This document shows positions 11,927 through 22,848 of a stretch of 64,000 nt of DNA, in pieces. This DNA comes from Hemerocallis citrina. Its lineage: Eukaryota; Streptophyta; Magnoliopsida; Asparagales; Asphodelaceae. Each line of letters begins with the position of its first letter. The stretch's first letter is position 1. Below the pieces are notes generated by a model. That model did no database searches, was not told where the DNA came from, and worked only from the letters and a program-made list of their open reading frames with translations. The stretch spans positions 52,482,565 through 52,546,564 of the forward strand of contig CM030366.1 of NCBI GenBank assembly GCA_017893485.1, written 5' to 3'. Position numbers and translations under genes: made by a program.

Positions 11927-11969
11927 GTGTTGCTCTCTGATTGATGCTTCTTCTTCTCCTTTCCCCAAG

Positions 11970-12377
11970 ATGGAGAACCACCACGACCCAGCAGGCGATG
12001 ATGATTGGCACATAATCGAAGAGGACTACTACCCCGAACAAGAAGATTTGTATGAAGAAGATCCCGAGGAAGATGAAGGAGAATGGCTCGAGTCCCGAGA
12101 GATCACTCCACCTCCGGACTCATCAGACATTTCATCCGATGAGGAAAAGCCAGATCAGGGAGATCTTATCAAGTCTCTTCAGAGTCAAGTAGAGACTCAG
12201 AGGGAGAGAGCAGAGATATTACAGGCACTGTATGCCAAGTGCAAGGAGAATATTGCAACCCGCAATCATCGTGTTTGGGAACTCGAGAAGAGAAAGAACA
12301 TGTACGATGTACTGAAGGAAGAAGTGGCAGAACTACGGGAAGAGCTTAGTCAAGCCAAGAGGAACTGTATGAATTAG
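11970..12377 (+). CDS. ORF0 of element B: intact acidic coiled-coil protein upstream of gag
   Basis: A 135-residue ORF from ATG 11970 (MENHHDPAGDDDWHIIEEDY) to TAG 12375-12377. This start is preferred over in-frame upstream non-ATG codons because copies A and E align exactly from M-(E/A)-(N/D)-H. Residues 1-50 are strongly acidic. EITPPPDSSDISSDEE (about 49-64) looks like a phosphoserine-rich linker. Residues about 70-130 carry heptad-like Leu/Val spacing (LIKSLQSQVETQRERAEIL, HRVWELEKRKNMYDVLKEE, ELREELSQAKRN), predicting a coiled coil with a basic end. There is no zinc finger, protease or RT motif. It is the only uninterrupted protein left in element B. The family is unknown to me. By position it could be a Gag accessory or RNA-binding/regulatory protein (inference). 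Confidence 0.75.
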   Translation: MENHHDPAGDDDWHIIEEDYYPEQEDLYEEDPEEDEGEWLESREITPPPDSSDISSDEEKPDQGDLIKSLQSQVETQRERAEILQALYAKCKENIATRNHRVWELEKRKNMYDVLKEEVAELREELSQAKRNCMN

Positions 12378-12522
12378 AATGTTGTATCTTCTTAATGCTT
12401 CTGCTTGATGTTAGACGATGTTTTAAATTTGAATGTACAAAGTTTGAATTAAATGAAATGAAAGAAGTTGATTTAAATTTATGTTTTCTACTTCAAATTT
12501 AATGGATCTTATGAATAAGAAT

Positions 12523-13307
12523 ATGGCTGGAAGAAGATCATGGAATGGAAAAGGACCCAGCTGTGGACTCGACTTGGAAACAGAGTTGGCTAGAGTCTAT
12601 CAGACCCTCAATGCCGTAGCCATGAATCAAAACCATAGGAGGATGCCTGTGAATCCAGTTCCGGAGGCGATCAAACTCATGGAGTCATTCAAGAGGATGA
12701 AGCCACTAGTGTTTGAAGGGAAGTCAGACCCTGTTGCAATTGAAAGTTAGATTCGGCAAGTCAAGACTATCTTTGAAGTCTTTGAAACTCCAGAAGGTAG
12801 CAAGGTGAAGTTGGCTACACTACAGCTTGAGAAGGATGTGGTTGTGTGGTGGCAGTCGATGAAGCAGACTATGGAAAATGGTGTTTTTGGCTGGGAGGAA
12901 TTCTTAGAGGAGTTCTGCGGTCACTATTTTCCATCTGATGTCCAAGAGAAGAAAGCAATGGAGTTCCTAGCGCTGCAGCAGGGAGGCATGTCTGTCAGGG
13001 AGTATGAGACAAGGTTTACTTAACTCTCGAGGAATGCACCCGAACTTGTAATGGACGAGGCGAAGAAAGCTCGGAAGTTCGAGCACGAATTGAGGCCGAG
13101 TCTAAGATCCAGGATGATACCCCTCGGTATCAAGGTGTTTGACAAGTTAGTCAAGCAAGATGCAGCTACCGAGACGGATATGGAGCAGTTCCATGCTGTT
13201 CAGAACAGGAGGAACAAATGGAATGTGGGGAAGAGCCCTGCAATTTCTGGGAATGTCAGAGTGCAACCACCAGCTAAAAGGTTTAAACCTATGGGGGCGA
13301 ACGCTGT
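12523..13307 (+). pseudogene. gag: Element B gag, 5' part (interrupted by Tat insertion)
   Basis: From ATG 12523 (MAGRRSWNGKG; an upstream in-frame ATG lies at 12481) one frame covers the gag core: LETELARVYQTLNAVAMNQ, a position matching W (now TAG, 12748-12750), KVKLATLQLEKDVVVWW, WEEFLEEFCGHYF, AMEFLALQQGGMSVREYETRF, then TAA at 13021-13023, then APELVMDEAKKARKFEHELRPSLRSRMIPLG and MEQFHAVQNRRNKWNVG. At 13307 the Tat element begins, after the GCTGT target site. The zinc-knuckle part resumes at 32671. ORF0 and gag are in different frames and 145 nt apart, so a downstream initiation or splicing mechanism would be needed. Confidence 0.85.
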
Positions 13308-13335
13308 TGATGCTGTTTATTTCTGGGAGACGTGT
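13308..13335 (-). repeat. Tat 3' LTR, distal 28 bp (separated by F)
   Basis: TGATGCTGTTTATTTCTGGG and the following eight bases are identical to 28153-28180, the same end of the 5' LTR. The LTR continues at 18686 after the F insertion, giving 28 + 764 = 792 bp, the exact length of the other LTR. Confidence 0.92.
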
Positions 13336-16300
13336 TGTAGCGCCCCGATTTCCATATACATGGAAAACCGTGACACATGCCAAGATCTTTCCTTCAATTA
13401 GTCACGATACACAAAATGCTGGAAATTTAAAACTTTTTATTCAATACAAAGTTACCATGCAGTAATTACAATTATCAGTTTGTAATACCAACTGTAGCGC
13501 CTGCCCTTTTTCCTTTTTGACTCCAAACTCAATTCTTCCAATTTCTATATCACTTTAAACATAAACTAAAATAGTTATGTTTCAAAGAAAAATTGGGCAG
13601 AGTCTCCTTTGTATTTTTTTGCCCAAAACACAGAAAAGCTTACGGAATTTTGCTCTAAATTCCGTAGCTTACATCACAGGCAATAATAATACGGGCTCCC
13701 CAGGCCAAAATGAGCATCATCACACAGGCAATATATATATATGCTCTGGGGGCCAAACTCATAACGGTTTAACAAATATCAATTAAAAAGCATAAATCCT
13801 TTAGAAAACGTAGTAAGTTTTTAGAAAATAACCTGTAAAAACCTACCACGACGCCCGGCACTCCACAACGAAATGGTTACGGGTCAAACCATATCCTGCC
13901 GCCTCACGCTATACTTTTCATCGTCATCCCCATACTTATACATCAAAAATACAATTTAAAGCATCAATCTTTACTATTTACAATTAAATCATAACAACAA
14001 ATTATAACTAGAGCTTCACTCCACAGAAACCTGTACCTACACCTCTGCACTGCTGGACCTGTAACAGTAGGGACCTAGGGTAGTCCATGGACTCCCTAAC
14101 CCCCAAATACTAAGGGGTTAGCCATTTCTGGTGTGAGTATAATTTATTAAAATAAGCAAATAAATTAAACTTTACAAGTAAAAACATAACGAACTCATAA
14201 TATCAAGATCAACAAATCTTACTTGACATCTGAACATGTAACCTCATAAATGGGAATTCACATCCAATACTCTCTGAGTCATCACCTGTATGTATATCCA
14301 TACCCACTCACAACATACTTATCTTTAGTAATCATTTGAATAACCCCTCTCATAATATCAATATTTATCCTATTCACATATCACATCATAGGCATATGCA
14401 TTCATTTGCATACTACCACATTCATTCCTGTCCAATCTAACGTCTCATTGCACATTACCATTTATATGCATTCCATCACAATAGACTCCGCATCGCCAAC
14501 ATGGGTTGGCAATAACATATCACACACGCAATTCAACTTAAATGGAAAAGACACGTGTACATATAATTGATGTGCCAGTGTATGTTATGACTTAACTCTA
14601 ATGCAAGATTACCAATACAATGATGCTCTTTATTCTAATGCAAGACTACTAACACATGATGCTCTTATTCTAATGCCAGCAAGTCTCCGAAAGCAACATG
14701 CAGCCCATACTACATGCGACTCCATCTCAAGTCGTTTCTCCATATATAGGGATTTGAACCCGCGTTATGAACTCTAATTGCACTCAACCTGTTCCTGACA
14801 ATACTCCATGACTCTGTGAGGTTGCAGAAGGGGTCAAGTCCCCCTATGCAGTCTGCTTATGGTGTCTCCGTTTTCCACTACTACCCGGCAAGCCGGACCT
14901 CACTCGATCCCAGTATATCGGGCATCGTTCCAAAATCAAACCATAGAGTTTCGCAAGAACAGGGCAGCGCGAAGCCTACCCTGTGGCACTCTCTGGGGTC
15001 TAGCAAGCGCAGGACTGCACCATGCATCCTGTGGCACCCCAGCCACGGTATTTCAGGAATTAACAGCGCGAGATACGCAACCCGTGTCCTCAACCTGTGA
15101 GACGGCACCGTACGTATCCCTTTGACAGGAAGGCGCAACCCAATAACACCACCTAGTCTGCCTCCAGGGGCGAGTTGGTCATAAGGTGCCCCCTACAACC
15201 GACTCCTCTCTTCCGGCAAGGGCCTATGTAGTGATTTTATAAGTCACTATCCTAATGAGGTTATTATTCCTATGCAATCCTGCATAGTTTCCAATCATGG
15301 TCCAACTCGTGGTCCCTCGATCCAAGACTCTGGTAATAATATCTCTCTCACTCATCCCTACCCCTAACTCAGATTCTACCAACACTCTCGGCCCACGGTC
15401 AACCTACATTGGTTAAGATCCGTCGACGCCCGAGGTGAGATCTATCCATTTCACACTAAGGGGGTAGGATGTGGTCTTGATGGTCGATGACCCTTAGGGT
15501 AATAACATCACCCTAGATGAGCACAACAAACTGCGTATTAGCTAAGAAGCTACATACGAGTAACCAAAAACACATACGAGCTAAACAGCTACGTATAGGA
15601 CCAACAGCTACATACGGGCCAGTCGAGCCGCGCATGAGACAACAACATACATACGAGCCAAATAAGCCCCGTATGAGACCAACAGCTACATACGGGCCAG
15701 TCGAGCCGCGTATGAGACAACAACATACATACGAGCCAAATAAGCCCCGTATGAGACCAACAGCTACATACGGGCCAGTCAAGCCGCGTATGAGACAACA
15801 ACATACATACGAGCCAAATAAGCTCCGTATGAGACCAACAGCTACATACGGGCCAGTCGAGCCGCGTATGAGACAACGACATACATACGAGCCAAATAAG
15901 CTGTATATGAGACCCACAGCTACATACGGGCCAGTCGAGCCACGTACGAGCAAATCCACATACAAACAACCATTAAGGTAGTCAAACCTAGAAGCAACCA
16001 AACGTGCTTACTAGCAAACTTTATCTTCTATAATTATAAGCAGCAGAAGAATCTACTAAAATCAACTTAGCATGGGTTTCTTCTAAAATCAACTCATCAT
16101 GGCATACCTATTATAATCAACTCAACATGAGTTTCTTTCTAAAATCAACTCAAACAAGATAGGTTTTACTGGAACGTCACATAGGCATGAATGGGTTCTT
16201 CACACAACTCAAGCATGGTGTTCTACTACAACTGAACCATGGGTTTCTTTCTATAACAATTCAAGCATAGATTCTTACTATACCACAAGGGTGGGTTCTT

Positions 16301-18680
16301 TCTCTACAACAATCTAAATCCATAGGGTGGGTTCTTTTACTCGCTACTATTAACAACTCAAATGGGTTCTCTTTGGCATACACAAATAATATAGCCCTAG
16401 GAATGGGTTCTTCCTCAACCTACAACACGTAATCCACAAAAGGTGTGATCTTTTAACCCCCTACCACTGACAACATCCAAAGATTGTTTCTTTATCATAC
16501 TACAACTAACATAATCATCAAGTTGGGTTCTTTTAGCATCCACAATTTACTCCACCCTCAAAGTGGGTTCTTTCTCAACCTACAACAACCCATACCCAAA
16601 AGATGGGTTCTTTCTGCACATACGGAAATAGATAAAGGGAGCAAGCAACTAAATTAGGAGTAAAGAATCCTCACATACTTAACTAATCCCTTCATCCATT
16701 AATAGGTTTTATATACTCAAGGGTAGTTAATTTCCCCATACGTCTCATCCATAAATCATATCACCATTTCAGTTTATCCCAATTTCCTTGAATTATCCAA
16801 TACGTATATAGAACCATACCCACCATACTTTGGTACTATCATATGAATATAACTCGCTCCCATATACACGTATATGTTATTCAAGCATCTTTTAACATCA
16901 ATGCGTAAATAGATTACACTCACATATTTCTCGAACCACAAAATATATCCATATACTAACCAACATGATTTCTTAAATCACGAAAATATATATATATAAA
17001 TTAAACTCACATATTTCTATACTCACAGAGGTACGCAAATAATTTAACTCACATATATCTTTAAACCACGAGAATATATAAAGAATATAACTCACTATAT
17101 TTTCATAATCACAAAATACATATAATAAATTAGTACTCACATATATCTTTAAACCACAAAAATATATGAATAATATAACTCACATCATTTTTAACACACA
17201 AAACCCATAATAATTTAACTCACATCTTTCTTAGCACACAAAAACACATAATAAATTAACTCACATATTCATCAAACCACAAAATATATAAATATATCAA
17301 CTCACTATATTTTTTTTTTATAATCACAACAATATATCTAAATAAATTAATATTCACACATCCATCAGTCCACAAAAATATATAATAAATCAACTCACAT
17401 ATTTTGCGAAGATCCAAGCGCCGTGCCACCTCGCGTCCAAGGTCATGAATATATCCTATCACCAAATTTCAAGCAATTAAAACTCAAATAATTCAACTAA
17501 TCACAAGAGTAAATAATTGCTATCCCAAATATCCCACAAGCGCTTATTGAATGCTTGGGATATACACGTGCGACGCACGTGATGATCTAATGCCTATGGT
17601 ATTTTTTATCCCCAAATAATTACCAAATCGCCTCTAAAATATTCTAGTAGCTCAACTATGATTTCTACTACTATCCGAGAATTAATCCATATTCATATAA
17701 TTCTCTTTTACAAACTCAAACCTTTAATTTACTAACAACTCACAATCTCTCTAATAACCTACTAATTTCTCACATTTACAATTTCTAACATCCCAAAATC
17801 TCTCTACCCTAACATTCTTACTCAATAAAATTAACCCTACTAAATTCTATACAATAAAATAGTTAGGGTTTATACCTTCCAAAATCCAATCGAAAATCCG
17901 ACAACACCACCATGTAGAGAATCCCTCCATTAGCCTACCCCTAATTTTAATTTGGAATCCATGGAGAATTGGAGGAGTTTGGAGGTGGGAAAATCGATCA
18001 GCGATGGGTTCTATGTGGGTTTGTTTTGATCGGGATGAAGAAGAAAAACGAAGGAGGAAGAGGGGAATGGGTCAGGGTTTCGTTCGATTGGCTGGGCGTG
18101 GACGAACGGAGAAAGGAGGAAGGGAGAGGGAGGTCGGGTGGGTTCGCTTCGGGTTCGGGATGGAGAACGAACGGGAATGGAGAAGGAGGAGGGAACGGGA
18201 GTAGGGGTCGGGGTTTCTTCCGATCGCAGGCGTGGACGGGAGAGGGAGGAAGGGAGGAGGGAGAGAGGTCAGGGATTCAATGGGTTGGGGATTGAAACCG
18301 GGAAGAAGAAGAGAAGGAAGAAGAAGGAGAAGGGAAAGAGAGAGAGAAGGGGTTTTTTTGTAAAAATGGGGAATAGAAAATAATAGATAGAAAAATATCT
18401 AGGGAATGTTTCATATAAGCCCTCTAACTTCAATACATTTCAAATAAAGCCCAACTCTCTATTCTCATAATTCCAAACAATACAAAATACATTAAAACTA
18501 CTTTGTAGATATCCGTATAAAAATAATTTAATCTTGAAAATAATAATATAAAATAGACAATATATCTTATATTTCTCAATTAAGATAATTTTTATCAGAA
18601 AATCCATGATCTCGCGAAATCCTCAATCGCGCACACATTTCGATGCAAAATAGCCATATGCTATTTTTCGGGTCGTTACA
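13336..18680 (-). mobile_element. F: 5.3-kb solo-LTR-like element inside the Tat LTR
   Basis: In the plus direction it begins TGTAGCGCCCCGATTTCC and ends TTTTTCGGGTCGTTACA. It is flanked by CGTGT (13331-13335) and TGTGT (18681-18685), a 5-bp duplication with one C-to-T change at a CpG; removing it restores the Tat LTR. No gag or pol motif occurs, so it is best read as a very long solo LTR. Orientation is probably minus: the G/A-rich stretch at 17970-18360 reads as a CT-rich leader on the minus strand shortly after the TGTAACGACCCG end. Contents are AT-rich sequence, GGGTTCTTT-type repeats (16070-16620), a 78-bp array (15588-15965), and no supported gene. Confidence 0.7.
15588..15965. repeat. 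78-bp tandem repeat array in F
   Basis: The landmark ACATACGGGCC recurs at 15610, 15688, 15766, 15844 and 15922, an exact 78-bp period. Each unit is two diverged 39-bp halves (one with CATACGAGCCAAATAAG, one with CATACGGGCCAGTCGAG). Because 78 is divisible by three, long ORFs stay open on both strands (15517-15981 plus, 15513-16001 minus). They are repeat artefacts. Confidence 0.92.
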
Positions 18681-18685
18681 TGTGT

Positions 18686-19449
18686 GGATGCACCAGGTGT
18701 GAGTTCGGACTCAATTTGTATTGAAGGAGAATGCCGCTCGTCTGCCGACCTTCGGTTGACCTTCTGGGGCCTACGATGAGCTCGGAAAGATGTTGAAGGC
18801 TGGGCTCGGATCGGAAGGGTCGGATCCGAGGTCTTGTGTACCTGCAGACGGTCCTGAAACACCGGGGTTTATCCCGGTGGCGGACCCTCCGACGCTCTAG
18901 TCAGTCTCTGTGAGAGAGTAGCAATAACTAGGTATATTTATGTGGCAAAAGATTGATTACCTCAAAAGGTGGGTGGGGGTCTAGTATTTATAGAGAATCC
19001 CAACCGGGTTTGGTTCCACTTGGGGGCCGGGTCTGGATCCGAAAGCCCGTGGGCCTGACGTGGCAGAAGGCCGAGGGGGTTTAGGGCGGACGTGGCAATA
19101 CCAGGAGTGGTATAGGGCTGACGTGGCGAAACCCTTGGCAGTGTTTGGAGCTGATGTGGCCCATCGTGGGCCTCTGGTGCTTCTGGGGGGGATCGGAGGG
19201 CCTAGGATGCGCCAGGTCATCCTTCTGCCCCGCCAGAGAGGGAGGACGGCCTGTGGGACTGTCCCGGATCGGACTCCGAGGGCTACTGGGGCTCGTCGGT
19301 ACGAGGAGGCCAGTACCGTGAGGGCAAACACGAGGTTCGGCGCCGACCCTGAAGTGGTTCGGAGCCGAACCAGGTTGCTATCTTTACCTTTCTGAGTGGG
19401 AATTGTATTGGGCCCTGGTTGGGCCTCAGGCCATTTTTACCCTGTCACA
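18686..19449 (-). repeat. Tat 3' LTR, main part
   Basis: It runs from GGATGCACCAGGTGTGAG to CCATTTTTACCCTGTCACA in the plus direction (the minus-strand LTR begins TGTGACAGGG). It is about 99% identical to 28181-28944. TTATTTTCGGGTCGTTACA immediately before 18681 belongs to F, not to this LTR. Confidence 0.92.
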
Positions 19450-19468
19450 CAAGCCCCCCACTCCTGCG
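19450..19468 (-). other. Polypurine tract of the Tat element
   Basis: The minus strand reads GGAGTGGGGGGCTTG directly before the 3' LTR start (TGTGACAG). A purine-rich run in this position primes plus-strand DNA synthesis. The TTG at its end is slightly atypical. Confidence 0.7.
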
Positions 19469-19552
19469 GGGGGTGCGGGAGCTAGCCGTGGAGGAGTGCT
19501 TATGGTTGTAGAAAAAATGGGAGGGCAAATCACAGGGCCTTCCTGGTGGTGC

Positions 19553-20178
19553 TGCCCTGAGGCTTGGATAGGACCTCGAGCTAGTCGAGGGTTTACGTGT
19601 AGGTGAAGGCGATGGCGAACCGTTGTCTCTTCCGGAGAAGAGTACCCTGGTGTTCGACAGTACCTCGAGAGGTCGAGGGATTATGTGTCGACAAGGGTGA
19701 TGGCGAGCCGTTGTTTCTTCCTGAGAAGAGTACCCGGGTGCCAGACCGAACCTCGAGATGAGGGGGAATTATGGGCTGGTAAGGGTGATGGCTAGCCGGT
19801 GGATCTTCCGAAGAAGAGTACCCGGGTGCCAGACCGGACCTCGAGCTGGCGAGGGATTATGGGTCGGTAAGGGTGAAGGCGAGCCGTTGTTTCTTCCTGA
19901 GAAGAGTACCCTGGTGCCAGGCCGAACCTCGAGACGAGGGGGAATTTCGGACTGGTAAGGGTGATGGCCAGCTGGTGGATCTTCCGAAGAAGAGTACCCA
20001 GGTGCCAGACCGGACCTCGAGCTGGCGAGGGATTATGGGTCGGTAAGGGTGAAGGCGAGCCGTTGTTTCTTCCTGAGAAGAGTACCCGGGTGCCAGACCT
20101 AACCTCGAGACGAGAGGGAATTACGGGCTGGTAAGGGTGATGGCCAGCCGGTGGATCTTCCGAAGAAGAGTACTTTTA
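19553..20178 (+). repeat. 88-bp tandem array with 176-bp higher-order period (Tat 3' region)
   Basis: AGTAC recurs at 19641, 19729, 19817, 19905, 19993, 20081 and 20169: exactly 88 bp each time. Units alternate between a type ending TTTCTTCCTGAGAAGAG (19729, 19905, 20081) and a type ending GGATCTTCCGAAGAAGAG (19817, 19993, 20169), so there is a 176-bp dimer period. It lies between the 3' LTR and the TATA box of the antisense gene. Short ORFs across it (19603-19958, 20137-20322) are repeat artefacts. Confidence 0.92.
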
Positions 20179-20356
20179 GTGCCGGCGAAGGCGAGCCGTT
20201 ATTTTGCCCGAACCGACCCCCGTACCGGGCGGCCAGTCTGGCACTGGGTGACGTCAGCAGCACATGTCTCGAGGACGTGGCGTGATTTCCTAGGCGGCAG
20301 TTGCACGTCAATCGGTGAATAGTGACTGCGAAAATCGAGGAGTTGTTCCTATCCCC

Positions 20357-20362
20357 TATAAA
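20357..20362 (+). promoter_or_regulatory. TATA box of the Tat antisense gene
   Basis: TATAAA preceded by CCCC and followed about 30 bp later by a pyrimidine-rich CCCATTTCTTTCTTGCTCC, a typical plant Pol II core promoter and initiator setting. It is 165 bp upstream of the first ATG (20522) of the antisense gene and just downstream of the 88-bp array. Confidence 0.65.
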
Positions 20363-21639
20363 TGTTCCCCCCTCTCCTCCCATCGCCCATTTCTTTCTTG
20401 CTCCTTACTTTTCAAAAAACCCTTCATCTCTTCAGCGCTCGTCCCTTCAGTTTCCTGCAGCAAGGTCGTTTTTCCGAGGTGATCCCAGGTTAGTTGGTAA
20501 CCCCGTTTAGCTTAGGCACAGATGGATAGGGCTCAGTCCGGCTCGTCGGCGTCGACCTCTGGGGGGGAGTGAGGCCTGTCTCGAAACCGACCTCGGGGGA
20601 GGGGCCGGTAGGTGAGGAGGAGGTTGTACACAATGTGAAGCCATTGCGATCTCGGAGGCATTTCGTGGTGGAAAGCAGCGACTCTGAGGAGGGGGGCGGT
20701 AGTTCAGACGAAGTTCGGACCCTAGGGTTGGCTTCCGGAGAGGAGGGTGGCTCCGAGGGAGATGGCTCCGCAGGGTCTCGGAATCCGCCCGTTCTAGGGC
20801 GTTTGTCTACACCTTCGCCGGAACGGACTAAGAGGAGGAGGGCTCCGAAGAAGAAGGGATCGAGGATTGGCGGCCCGAGCGACTTGGTGATAGGGTCGTC
20901 TGCACAACCCCAGTCTTTCCGCCGCTACCCCGACGATCTCTCAGATCAGGAGTCCTCGGGGGTCCAGCCGTCGTCGTCAAGTCGGAAGAGGTTGAAGGTG
21001 GACGCATCCCCGGCCGTTCTGGAGGTAAGCGACTTGGGGGCTCTGCAGTTGGCCTACTACATAGGGCCTAGTTATGAGCTTATGCTGCCGAATTCTACTC
21101 TTCGGCCGACCGATCCCCTGCCGGATAGGTATTGTATCTTCCCTATGGATGCCTTTATCTCCGGCCTGAGGCTGCCCATCCATCCATTCGTTCGGGAGGT
21201 GTTAAATTGGTCGTCCCTGGCGCCGATGCAGTTTGGACCGAACTCCTGAAGCAGATCATCTGCTTCGTGCTGTTGTGCGAGGAGCAGAGGGTACCCCTGC
21301 GGCTGAGCGTGTTCCGAGCGATGTTGTTGATCGGCTCATCGGCAGAGGGAGTATACTATATCTCGCCTCGAGGTAAGGCGAAGGTTGTCCACGGTCATCC
21401 AGATTCCATCAAGTTCTGGAAGAAAAAGTATCTGGTGATCCGGAGTGAGGATCCTTGGGCTATCCCTACTCGGTGGAACCATTCTAAGCCGAGCTACGCA
21501 GCACCGGGGCCGGGGGACTTGACGGCGGAGGAGTGGAGACTCGTTGAGCGTCTCCGTCTGTCCTATAGCATCAATTGGGGGAAGGTGACGGAGGCCCATC
21601 TGGCGAGCGTCGGACTGAGCCCTAGCTCGGCCGTGCCTC

Positions 21640-21713
21640 GTACGTGGTTGTTTCTTTCCTCTCACTCTTCTTGTACTTTCTTGCTCATTTGTTCTTAATG
21701 GATCTTTTTACAG
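21640..21713 (+). other. Intron 1 of the Tat antisense gene
   Basis: Donor CCTC|GTACGT and acceptor TTTTTACAG|AAATGG follow a pyrimidine-rich stretch. The join C|AA gives a Gln codon and keeps exon 2 (MDEESIKALRL) in frame. 74 nt, T-rich, as expected for a plant intron. Confidence 0.65.
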
Positions 21714-22135
21714 AAATGGATGAAGAGTCGATTAAGGCGCTGAGGCTCGCCATGAAGAAGAAGAAGGCCGAGAAGAAGGACGTCGTGGCGAAGACGACCG
21801 AGTTGTCCCAGGCGGTCCCCGAGGCCCCCATTCAGCCGAGGATGAAGAGGACTCGGTCGGAGACGGGTGGGGACGCGGTGGTCCAGGGGGGTCCGGATCA
21901 GGGTACGGCCACCGACCTTGATAAGGGGAAGGGTCCCCTGGTGGATCCCGGACTAGAGGAGAGACTTCGGCGAAGGTGGGCGCCGGATTGGTCGATCCGC
22001 GAGGGTGATTGCCTGGTCCGGGGGCGCCAGGCCGTGGAGGTTGCAGATAAGCTGGCGACCCCTCGGGACCGTTCGGATATGAAGTCCCAGACCCTGGACG
22101 AGGCGTACGTGCGTCTTGCACAGGCCACTGTGCTG

Positions 22136-22222
22136 GTAAGTCAATCGAAGCCCCTAGCTTTCAGGTTATGTTGTTAAGAAAGATTTCTTAGTAGTGTCTG
22201 GCTATGGCAAGCGACCGTGCAG
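22136..22222 (+). other. Intron 2 of the Tat antisense gene
   Basis: Donor GTGCTG|GTAAGTC (near-consensus) and acceptor CGTGCAG|GGGGCC. Exon 2 ends on a codon boundary, and exon 3 resumes as GAHVRGLYEAALQ. 87 nt. Confidence 0.7.
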
Positions 22223-22645
22223 GGGGCCCATGTGAGGGGCCTCTACGAGGCGGCGTTGCAGCGAGAGCGAGACCGGGCTGACAAGGCCGAGCAGGAGGTG
22301 ACGGAATTGAAGGGAGAGCTCGAAGGCTCTCGTAAGAAGGAGGCGAAGATGAAGGCGGCTTTTGACAAGGAGAAGGAGGAATGGGCGAAGGCGAGGGTGG
22401 CTCAGGAGGAGATGTCGGAGAAGGAGAAGAAAGAGGTGACTGAGTCGTGTCAGATCCTGGTGATCAAAGCTCAGGATAGCAGTTATGCAAAGGCCCTCAG
22501 CCATGTGAGGCACTTTTATCCGACTATTGACCTGTCCAACTTCGAGTATGATATGGAGATTGAGGGGTCACCGAAGACCCCTGGCGGACAAGGGTCCGAT
22601 GATAAACCGGTTGCCGACCCCCCTGTGGATCCGGCTGACATTGAG

Positions 22646-22848
22646 GTGAGAAAACAAGCTGTATAATTTTTGTCCTTCTTTTTCCTTCTCTCGATTGTAT
22701 TTGCCTTCCGCGGACTGGCCACCGCATTTTTTTGTATGGGAAAACTGAATTTATAAAAAGAGGGTTTTTGGCTGGCTAAGTGTTCCAACTTCGAAGAATT
22801 TCTGAACCTCTTTGCTTATATGTCTTGAGTGGGCTGGTTCTCTTGTAG
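22646..22848 (+). other. Intron 3 of the Tat antisense gene
   Basis: Donor ATTGAG|GTGAGAA and acceptor CTCTTGTAG|GTTACG, both good matches. It is phase 0 on both sides. 203 nt, T-rich, with in-frame stops if retained (TAA after KQAV). Confidence 0.7.

Noticed and set aside
14816..15138. Overlapping ORFs in three frames as a gene in F
   Set aside because: Frames overlap on both strands, no domain is recognisable, and there is no codon bias difference from surrounding repeat DNA.
15513..16001. Long ORFs on both strands (154 and 162 codons) as a repeat protein gene
   Set aside because: They arise from an exact 78-bp tandem repeat, a multiple of three, so any stop-free phase stays open; no start context or conserved domain.
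17969..18383. Gly/Arg/Glu-rich ORFs as a host gene
   Set aside because: Purine-rich low-complexity sequence inside LTR-like element F, open in several frames; better read as the CT-rich leader of the opposite strand.
19553..20178. 88-bp array as a CRISPR or minisatellite gene
   Set aside because: No conserved-repeat and unique-spacer pattern: the whole 88-bp unit is repeated. It lies inside a plant Tat element.
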